Source of the DNA: Caldilineaceae bacterium
Lineage (GTDB): Bacteria; Chloroflexota; Anaerolineae; Caldilineales; Caldilineaceae
DNA length: 14,638 bases
Assembly: GCA_015494005.1 (NCBI GenBank)
Contig: WGCB01000566.1
Coordinates: 1 to 14,638, forward strand
Reading direction: 5' to 3'
Below the pieces are notes generated by a model. It worked only from the letters and a program-made list of their open reading frames with translations. It was not told where the DNA came from and searched no databases. Within the stretch, counting starts at the first letter, position 1. Every line of letters begins with the position of its first letter. The position numbers and the translations under genes were made by a program. This document shows positions 7,030 through 12,778 of the stretch, one piece after another.

Positions 7030-7863
7030 CTATCCCAGCCCCTGGGTCTGGTAGTCGTAGACCTCGTTGATGCTGGCGATGAGATCGTTGAGCCGGTTCA
7101 CCTGCTCCTGGATGTCGGCCCGCAGTCGCTCGGCCCGGCCGCTCTGGATGTCCTGGGCGTTGATCAGCTGCATCTGACTGTAGACAGTGGCCAGGGCCGC
7201 CAGGCTCTGCTCCACGTGGAGCTGGGCCTGCTTCATCTGGCTGTCCAGGGAGCGCAGGGCCTGCCACTGGGCGCCCTTGCTCTCCAGGATCTGCGCCAGC
7301 TGCTCCCGCAGGTCTGGATCCGACTCCAGCTTCAGCCGGGCGGTCAGGTCCTGGATCTCCTGGGGCACTTCCTCTCGCTGCCGGACCAGGAGCTTGTCCT
7401 GCCGGTAGGCGTCCAGGCGCAGGGCCAGGCGGTAGATATTGCGGATCCAGTCGGTGAGCTGGTTGGCCGTGTCCTCCAGCCGGTCCCGCATGACGCCCGG
7501 CCTCTGAGCCCGGGCCAGGGCCTCGATCCGCCGCTGGTACTCCAGGGCCGTCTCCACGTCCTGGCGCAGCTTCTTGTCCTTGATGCGCCGGGGATCGAAC
7601 TGCTCCTGGAAGAGGCGCAGGAGGATGCGGGCGTTGGCCTCCTCGTCGGTCAGGCTGGAGTAGACGATGGCGGCCAAGCCGATGATCCCCAGGAGGGGCC
7701 AGCCCCAGACGGGCCAGCCAGGGAAGGGGCGGCGGACGAAAACGGTCAGCAGGATGGTGCCCGCGATGACCACCGCGCTCTCCCAGCGCAGGAAGGCGTA
7801 CTGGAGCAGGGCGCTCTGGGCTCTCTTCTGCAGCTCGCTGCGGGTGCTCTCGGGTTCGCTCAT
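7030..7863 (-). CDS. Two-TM membrane protein with long coiled-coil tail, function unknown
   Basis: This 277-residue protein belongs to no family I can name with confidence. Residues 28-43 and about 52-70 are two hydrophobic segments with a short Pro/Trp-rich turn between them (RRPFPGWPVWGW), a hairpin that leaves both ends on the same side. Residues about 73-275 are almost wholly charged, Gln- and Leu-rich helix with heptad character. They include a dense stretch around RQREEVPQEIQDLTARLKLE and a final LRADIQEQVNRLNDLIASINEVY. The positive-inside rule suggests a cytoplasmic tail, where it could meet PspA, itself a coiled coil. It starts 22 bp after the VWA gene, so co-transcription is very likely. 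The ATG at 7863 lacks an obvious ribosome site. A resemblance in architecture to toxic-anion-resistance (TelA-like) proteins was considered, but I see no shared motif. Confidence 0.75.
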   Translation of the reverse strand: MSEPESTRSELQKRAQSALLQYAFLRWESAVVIAGTILLTVFVRRPFPGWPVWGWPLLGIIGLAAIVYSSLTDEEANARILLRLFQEQFDPRRIKDKKLRQDVETALEYQRRIEALARAQRPGVMRDRLEDTANQLTDWIRNIYRLALRLDAYRQDKLLVRQREEVPQEIQDLTARLKLESDPDLREQLAQILESKGAQWQALRSLDSQMKQAQLHVEQSLAALATVYSQMQLINAQDIQSGRAERLRADIQEQVNRLNDLIASINEVYDYQTQGLG

Positions 7864-7885
7864 GGAATCCAGGTCGGGAACTGGG

Positions 7886-9667
7886 CTAGAAATAGGTGGA
7901 GATGACCCGGTACAGCTCTTCGATGTCCGTCTCGCTGGCCCTGCGGAACTGGCCGTTGCCGATCCGGGCCAGCTCCTGGAGCAGATCCTCGTCCGCGTCG
8001 TCCCCGAAGGCGATGGTGAAGACCACCACGGGCGTCTCCCCTTCCTGGAAGAGCTGGGCCAGATCCTCCAGGTAGAGGGAGCTGTCGTTCTCCTGGCCGT
8101 CGGTCATGACCACGATGGCATTGATGGCCTCCCGGTCGTTGACCACCTGCAGGTCGGCGTAGGCTTCGTAGACCGCGTCCAGCAGGGCGGTGAAGCCGTC
8201 CGCCTCCATGCTGTCGATGGCGGCCAGCATCTGGGCCCGACCGGCGTCGTTCATGGTGCGCAGGGGCTCGAAGCGCTTGACCCCCGTGCCGAACTCCACC
8301 AGCCCCACCCGGTCCCGGTTGCCCCGGATCTGGGTCACGAAGGCCCGGAGCGCGGCCCGGGTCCGCTCCAGCTTGGCCCCGGCCATGCTGCTACTGGTGT
8401 CCACCACCAGGTAGACGTTGGTGGGCCGCTTCGTGTACCACCAGGCGTTCTGCACCACGTCCACCACCGCGGCCGAGGGCATCTGGAGGGTGGTCTGGGG
8501 CTGGCGCCAGTCCACCGCGTCGCTCTCCGCGAAGGGGCTGCCCGGCCCGTCCAGGGGGATGGCCAGGTTGGCTGGCCGGTAGCCCAGAGCCAGGAAGCGG
8601 CGCTGGGCCTCCTCTCCGGTCAGGAAGTCGGCGAAGGCCCGGAAAGTGCGGCGCTGGTTGTCGGTGACGGCCAGCTCGTCCCCTGGGCCCAGCTCCAGCA
8701 GGGCCAGGGGGTGGTCGGCCCAGAGGGTGCCCTCCGCGGGGTAGATGGCCACCAGCCGCTCCCCGGGGTTTGCCTGGTTCCAGGCGATGACCGTCTGCTC
8801 CTGGGCCACGAAGGCGTCCAGGAAGTCCCGCCCCTCCTGGGCCAGGCGCTGGACGATCACCTCCTCGCCCTCGCCGTAGAAGCGCACCGTGGCCTCCACC
8901 TCCCGGACGTAGTCCAGCACGGCCGGGTCCGTGGCCAGCTCCGGGGTCAAGTTGCGGGTGACGCCAGCCGCGGCGTAGAACTCGGCCAGGGTAGCCAGGA
9001 TGCCGGCCGCATGGCTGGTGCTGGGATGGTTCCACTTGAAGTTCGGGTCCGCCTGGGCCTTGCGCTGGATCTCCTGCCAACCGATGGGGCGATCCGGCCA
9101 GCCCAGCTCCCGGGCCGTGCTCTCCCAGGCGGCGATGACGATGGGGCTCACCGCGTAACGCACCGGGTCGCTCACCCGGCGGGGCGGGATCCCCCCGGCT
9201 TCGGCGTTTTCCCCTGCCTGGAGCTCGGCCCAGCGTTGATCCAGCTGGGTCAGCCAGAGGCTGCTGTCCGGGGCGATGGCCTGGAAAGGGGTCTGGCCCA
9301 GGCTGCGCTCCACCATCTGCTCCGGCGTCAGGGGCTGGAGGGTCACCCGCATGGTCTGGCCGTCCGGGGTCTCCCGCTTCTGCCGGTTGAACTCCTGGGC
9401 CATCTCCTCCAGGCTCGGGGCCATGACCGGGGAGACGGCCACGGTCAGCTCGGCGCTGTCCGGCGCCCAGGCGATGGCCGGGGTGGCCTGGGCCTGGCTC
9501 TCGTCGGAGCGCAGGGCGTCGATGATGCGACCGCCGATGCTCACCGTCACGATGCTGCAGAAGCAGAGCGCGAAGAGGACCATGCCTCCCAGCAGCATCC
9601 AGGACCGGCGAGTGAGGACAGGGCGTCGGCGTGTGGAGCGGCGGTGGTCTGAGCGGGATTTCGCCAT
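7886..9667 (-). CDS. Membrane-anchored substrate-binding domain fused to a VWA domain
   Basis: This 593-residue protein has a basic N terminus (RRSTRRRP), one TM segment (about 22-44), an extracellular solute-binding-like domain (about 70-385) and a C-terminal von Willebrand A domain (about 415-593). The VWA metal site (MIDAS) is complete: DTSSS (D423, S425, S427), T493 in GFTALLD, and D523 in VMTDGQEN. It should therefore bind a divalent metal and a protein partner. The solute-binding half lacks a transporter partner. It shares FK...PS and LGYRPAN with the neighbouring 9676-10932 product, so the two are paralogues. The ATG at 9667 is preferred (GGTGAG upstream); a GTG at 9679 would overlap the upstream stop. 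NCBI-style names for this family are 'substrate-binding and VWA domain-containing protein'; the biological role is unknown. Confidence 0.87.
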   Translation of the reverse strand: MAKSRSDHRRSTRRRPVLTRRSWMLLGGMVLFALCFCSIVTVSIGGRIIDALRSDESQAQATPAIAWAPDSAELTVAVSPVMAPSLEEMAQEFNRQKRETPDGQTMRVTLQPLTPEQMVERSLGQTPFQAIAPDSSLWLTQLDQRWAELQAGENAEAGGIPPRRVSDPVRYAVSPIVIAAWESTARELGWPDRPIGWQEIQRKAQADPNFKWNHPSTSHAAGILATLAEFYAAAGVTRNLTPELATDPAVLDYVREVEATVRFYGEGEEVIVQRLAQEGRDFLDAFVAQEQTVIAWNQANPGERLVAIYPAEGTLWADHPLALLELGPGDELAVTDNQRRTFRAFADFLTGEEAQRRFLALGYRPANLAIPLDGPGSPFAESDAVDWRQPQTTLQMPSAAVVDVVQNAWWYTKRPTNVYLVVDTSSSMAGAKLERTRAALRAFVTQIRGNRDRVGLVEFGTGVKRFEPLRTMNDAGRAQMLAAIDSMEADGFTALLDAVYEAYADLQVVNDREAINAIVVMTDGQENDSSLYLEDLAQLFQEGETPVVVFTIAFGDDADEDLLQELARIGNGQFRRASETDIEELYRVISTYF

Positions 9668-9675
9668 GATCTGTC

Positions 9676-10932
9676 TCACCGGGCCACGTTCAGCTCGAAC
9701 CAGCGCAGCAGGGCCAGCAGCACGTCCCGGTCCGGGCTACGCATGGCCGTGGTGCGGGGGACGACAGGCTCCACGCCCCGGTCCTGCCACTGGACGAAGA
9801 GGCTCTCCGGGTTGGCGTCCACGGCCACGTTAGGGTTGGCCGGGCGCAGGCCGTAGACCAGGGCCGCCTCCTGCTGGGCCTGGCTCAGGAGGAAGCGCTG
9901 GAACTCCAGGGCCGCGTTCTTCTCCAGGGCGCTGGTCTCTGGCCCCACCCAGACGGTGAAGGGGAAGTCGAACCAGGTCACGTACTCCGGGTAGTAGAGG
10001 ACCAGGGGGTCCTCCCAGCGGGTGAGGATGCCCTGCATGTTCTGGAGCAGGTCGCTCTCCAGGAGCAGGCCGCCGTCCCCCACGCTGTAGCCGAAGAGGG
10101 CGAAATCCTCCGCGGTGTAGGCGCTGGCGCTGCTGAAGTCGGTCACTGCGCCCATGAGCTCCCCCAGCCACTGCTGGAAGGCCGGGTCGGTGATGTCCTC
10201 CACGCGGATGTCCGTGCGGCCGTAGTACTCGCCGGCCGCGGCGATCATGGCGGCCAGCCCACCCACGTTCTTGCTGGGGTTGGGGACCACCAGCTTGAAG
10301 TAGCCCCAGGACGGGTCGCCCCCCAGCTCGGGCCAGCCCCCCTTGGCCACCGCGGCGTCGTGGATGGTTCGCCAGCTGATCTCGTCCAGGGCCTGCTCCA
10401 GCACCTTGGCCCGGCTCTCGTAGATGCCCCAGGTGAAGAGGCTGACCGCGATGGGGCGGGCCCGGTACTGGCCGTCGGTGAGGAAGACGTCCCGGCCCAG
10501 GCGCTCCTTGTAGGAGGCGTTGGCCAGCTCCACCAGGTAGCGGCTGTCCGGGATCCAGGCCGTGGGGAAGTCCTCCAGGGCCTGGCGTTCGGCCTCGGTC
10601 AGCTCCTCCGGGAGCACGTCCGGGGGCAGGGCGCCGAAGTCGTTCCGGTCCCAGCGCCCCAGGGCGGCCAGGCCGTCCATGGCGATGATCTCCACCTGAA
10701 TGGGCACCTCGTCCACGGTGGGATTGCTGGCGTTGAACTCCTGGGCCGCGCGGCTCACCCAGGGCTCCACGGGCAGGGCTGTGATCACCCGCACGGTCAC
10801 CGTGTCCGGGCGCTCCACCGTCAGGCCAAGGTCGTCGCCGGAGCCGCTGCTGGCTCGCCAGATCAAGGAGGCGGCCACGATGAGCAGGGTCACGGTGACG
10901 ATAGCGACGAAGATCCAACGGGTACGTGTCAT
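9676..10932 (-). CDS. Membrane-anchored solute-binding-like protein, VWA-less paralogue
   Basis: This 418-residue protein has an N-terminal TM anchor (about 6-25) and an extracellular solute-binding-like domain: VTVRVITALPVEPWVSRAAQEFN (about 45-67), FKLVVPNPSKNVGGLAAMIAAAG (212-234) and GLRPANPNVAVD (361-372). It aligns in order with the first 400 residues of the next gene's product; RPAN falls at 363-366 here and 364-367 there. It stops at FELNVAR, about where that paralogue continues into its VWA domain. It starts one base after the stop of the FtsH-ext-like gene, and its stop lies 8 bp before the ATG of the VWA gene. Ligand unknown. No permease is nearby, so a sensory or complex-forming role is more likely than import; this is inference. 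Confidence 0.85.
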   Translation of the reverse strand: MTRTRWIFVAIVTVTLLIVAASLIWRASSGSGDDLGLTVERPDTVTVRVITALPVEPWVSRAAQEFNASNPTVDEVPIQVEIIAMDGLAALGRWDRNDFGALPPDVLPEELTEAERQALEDFPTAWIPDSRYLVELANASYKERLGRDVFLTDGQYRARPIAVSLFTWGIYESRAKVLEQALDEISWRTIHDAAVAKGGWPELGGDPSWGYFKLVVPNPSKNVGGLAAMIAAAGEYYGRTDIRVEDITDPAFQQWLGELMGAVTDFSSASAYTAEDFALFGYSVGDGGLLLESDLLQNMQGILTRWEDPLVLYYPEYVTWFDFPFTVWVGPETSALEKNAALEFQRFLLSQAQQEAALVYGLRPANPNVAVDANPESLFVQWQDRGVEPVVPRTTAMRSPDRDVLLALLRWFELNVAR

Positions 10933-10933
10933 G

Positions 10934-11338
10934 TCAGTCCACTTCGATCTCGATGGGTGGGAGTCGGTCGTCTGGCACACCCAGGCTGCGCAGGGTCTCG
11001 GTGATGCTCTGGCCTGGCTCCAGGCGCGCGTAGAGGGGGCGGGCCTGGCCGGGCAGGTAGAGGAAGAGGTCCTGGTTCACGCCCAGCTCGTCGGTCTGCA
11101 CCAGGATGCGCTCCACCTGGCCCTCCTGGATCAGCTGGGCCGCCTCCTCCACGGTGATGATCTCCTCTTCCTGGGGCAGGGTGCTCCGGGCCCAGCTGAC
11201 CACGCCGATGAAGGCCAGGAGCAGCAGGCCCAGGCTGAGCAGGATGATGGTCACGGCCCGGCGACCGGAGATGCCGTCGGCCTCGGGTAGCTCCTCGTCC
11301 ACAGGGCTGGGGAGCTCGTCGTAGGGGTTGGTGCTCAT
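10934..11338 (-). CDS. Single-pass membrane protein with FtsH-extracellular-domain-like tail
   Basis: This 134-residue protein has an acidic N terminus (1-25), one TM segment (about 28-49) and an exported domain (about 59-133). The exported part starts IITVEEAAQLIQEGQVERILVQ and continues to ETLRSLGVPD. This resembles the FtsH_ext domain that sits between the two TM helices of the AAA protease FtsH (pattern: sYsEFlxxvexGkVxxV, then ...LxxxLxxxGV). There is no second TM, AAA or protease domain. The ATG overlaps the stop of the upstream zinc-ribbon gene by four bases (ATGA), a sign of translational coupling. It might bind FtsH-type complexes or the neighbouring solute-binding proteins. The domain call is from pattern reading only; the presence of a real gene is much surer than its family. 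Confidence 0.75.
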   Translation of the reverse strand: MSTNPYDELPSPVDEELPEADGISGRRAVTIILLSLGLLLLAFIGVVSWARSTLPQEEEIITVEEAAQLIQEGQVERILVQTDELGVNQDLFLYLPGQARPLYARLEPGQSITETLRSLGVPDDRLPPIEIEVD

Positions 11339-11709
11339 GATCCGGCGGGCTGGGCGGTGATGGGCTGGAGGGTGGCGCCACAGAATTCGCAGACCACCTT
11401 CTGCCCAGCGCGAGCATCCTGGATCACCTCGGGAGCCGAGGCGCCGCAGTGAGGGCAGTTGGCCGGATAGACCAAGGGCTGGGGCGGCTGCTCCGGGGCC
11501 AGGCTGGCCCGGGATGGCCCCTCCTCAAAGGAAAACGGATCGTCGTCCCGTTCCCAGGAGCGCCCCAGGGCTTTCACCAGCCCAGAGACGGCGATGAGCA
11601 CCAGGATCCCAGGCCAGAACGAGTCGGTGGCGAAGAGCACAGCCAGGCCGATGAGGAAAACGGCCGAGGAGAGGGCCTTGCCCGAGCGAGAACCGCGGGT
11701 TGCACACAT
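11335..11709 (-). CDS. Small membrane protein with C-terminal zinc ribbon
   Basis: This 124-residue protein has two adjacent hydrophobic segments (about 13-28 and 31-47, separated by ATDSFWPG), which form a hairpin of the DUF5668-like/liaF-N type often seen near envelope-stress genes. A short acidic linker follows and then a zinc ribbon with CPHC (C85, C88) and CEFC (C107, C110). The domain may bind zinc or act as an interaction module. The ATG at 11709 has AAGGA 8-12 bases upstream; a longer frame reaches 11742. It lies 117 bp after pspA, across a stable hairpin (11748-11785), and overlaps the next gene by four bases. The family name is uncertain. Confidence 0.8.
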   Translation of the reverse strand: MCATRGSRSGKALSSAVFLIGLAVLFATDSFWPGILVLIAVSGLVKALGRSWERDDDPFSFEEGPSRASLAPEQPPQPLVYPANCPHCGASAPEVIQDARAGQKVVCEFCGATLQPITAQPAGS

Positions 11710-11747
11710 AGGATGTCCTTCCGTTCCAGGAATGGGCCTCACAGGAC

Positions 11748-11785
11748 CGGCGACCGGCCGGGCCGTGACCCGAAACCGGTCGCCG
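11748..11785 (-). promoter_or_regulatory. Stable intercistronic hairpin between pspA and downstream genes
   Basis: CGGCGACCGG (11748-11757) and CCGGTCGCCG (11776-11785) form a perfect 10-bp inverted repeat. A further 4-bp inner stem (CGGG 11759-11762 with CCCG 11769-11772) lies in the loop. No T run follows on the - strand, so it is unlikely to be a standard terminator. It could block 3' decay of the pspA message or set the ratio of pspA to the genes after it. Confidence 0.6.
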
Positions 11786-11826
11786 ATGGCGGACGATGGA
11801 ACCCCCAGCGAAGCCGGGCGCGAGGG

Positions 11827-12504
11827 CTACTCCAGCCCCAGCTTCTTCTTGCGCTCGGCCAGCTGGTTGTCGATGGCGCTCCGGTCCAGGACCCGGTCCA
11901 TCTGCTCGTCCAGGCTGGCGGCCCGCATCTCGCTGGCCGTGCTGGCCTTGTCCAGCCGGGCGTAGATGCTCTCCGCGATGCGGCTGATGTCGCTGTCCCC
12001 GGCCCCCATGAGGTCGTCCAGGCTCTTCATGGCCTTGACGGTGGTCTCCTTGCTCTTGGCCAGCTCCAGCAGCGCCTGCAGCTCCTCCCGCTCCTGCCGC
12101 ATGGTCTGCAGCCGGGCCTCCAGCTTCACCTTGGCGTCCAGCAGCTTGCGGAACTCCTTCTCCTGGCGCTCCAGCTGTTCCTGGTAGGTGGCCACCAGCC
12201 GCTGCACGCTGTTGAGCCGGCTCTGAGCCGCGGCGGCCATCTCCTCGTTCCCCTCCATGAGGAAAGCATCGATGGCCCGGTCCAGCTCCGCCTCTTTCTG
12301 CTCGTACTCGGCCAGTTTGCGCTTGATGGACTTGACCTCACCGCCCACGGTGGCAGCCGCGTCCTCCAGGTCCTCCAAGTTGTCCTCCACCTGGCGAATG
12401 TACTGGTCGATGACGGCCAGGCTGTTGCTCTGCAGGGCCTGGTCCACCAGGTAGTGCAGGTTGGCGGAAATGAGGGTCTGTACTTTCTCCAAAAGGGATG
12501 CCAT
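11827..12504 (-). CDS. pspA: PspA/IM30 (Vipp1) family membrane-remodelling protein
   Basis: This 225-residue protein is nearly all alpha-helical, as in PspA, IM30 and Vipp1, which belong to the ESCRT-III superfamily. They assemble into rods or rings on the inner membrane face to protect or reshape it. The N-terminal amphipathic helix (MASLLEKVQTLISANLHYLVDQA, shown in part) fits membrane binding. The long helical hairpin covers about 28-150 (IDQYIRQVEDNLEDLED, then KRKLAEYEQKEAELDRAI and SRLNSVQRLVATYQEQLERQ). The C-terminal helices include KAMKSLDDLMGAGDSDISRIAESI and end in ERKKKLGLE. The ATG at 12504 follows a strong GGAGGAG site (12520-12514 on the - strand). It is the first gene of the seven-gene set. 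No PspF-type activator or PspB/C gene is visible. Confidence 0.9.
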   Translation of the reverse strand: MASLLEKVQTLISANLHYLVDQALQSNSLAVIDQYIRQVEDNLEDLEDAAATVGGEVKSIKRKLAEYEQKEAELDRAIDAFLMEGNEEMAAAAQSRLNSVQRLVATYQEQLERQEKEFRKLLDAKVKLEARLQTMRQEREELQALLELAKSKETTVKAMKSLDDLMGAGDSDISRIAESIYARLDKASTASEMRAASLDEQMDRVLDRSAIDNQLAERKKKLGLE

Positions 12505-12519
12505 GTTGAGTTTCTCCTC

Positions 12520-12546
12520 CTGAGATTGGACCAGCTGAGATTGGAC
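12520..12546 (-). repeat. 15-bp-spaced direct repeat abutting the pspA ribosome site
   Basis: CTGAGATTGGAC (+ strand) occurs at 12520-12531 and 12535-12546, 12 identical bases at a 15-bp period. In the mRNA sense it is GTCCAATCTCAG twice, the second copy running into the GGAGGAG ribosome site of pspA. It lies in the untranslated leader and could be a regulator site or a slippage duplication. Confidence 0.7.
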
Positions 12547-12592
12547 TGGGTCTAACTGCACAGGTTGAACAATCGGGTTGTGGAAACGGGGC

Positions 12593-12640
12593 GCACGCCA
12601 CGCACCGCACATTGCACACCACACACATTGCACGCCACAC
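12593..12640. repeat. CAC-rich minisatellite upstream of pspA
   Basis: Two adjacent 16-bp units, ACATTGCACACCACAC (12609-12624) and ACATTGCACGCCACAC (12625-12640), differ at one base. A related degenerate stretch precedes them. The core GCACRCCAC occurs at 12593, 12614 and 12630. The tract lies between recQ and pspA, about 90 bp upstream of the pspA ATG, and is strongly strand-asymmetric (purine GT-rich on the - strand). Confidence 0.7.
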
Positions 12641-12778
12641 ACTACGTGAGGATGGGCCTCCGGGTTGCATCGGCTCCACCCGCTTCCAGGACCATCCTAC
12701 TCAAAGTCGGCTCGGCGTGGGTGACAATTGGCCGACAGCCAAGGGGACAGGGCTCTGACGAGGCTCCCGGGCAGGGCG

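Noticed and set aside
7667..9652. 661-codon + strand open frame opposite the VWA gene
   Set aside because: Shadow of a strongly coding - strand frame; no domain-like sequence or ribosome site.
12593..12640. CRISPR-like array in the CAC-rich tract
   Set aside because: The units are adjacent without spacers and only two are well conserved; no cas gene is present.
12728..12742. Hairpin TTGGC-N5-GCCAA after recQ as a terminator
   Set aside because: A 5-bp stem without a following T run is too weak to call.
12505..12778. Promoter for the pspA set (TTGTCA and TAGGAT on the - strand)
   Set aside because: The two elements are 23 bp apart, outside the usual 15-19 bp spacing, and no better pair was found.
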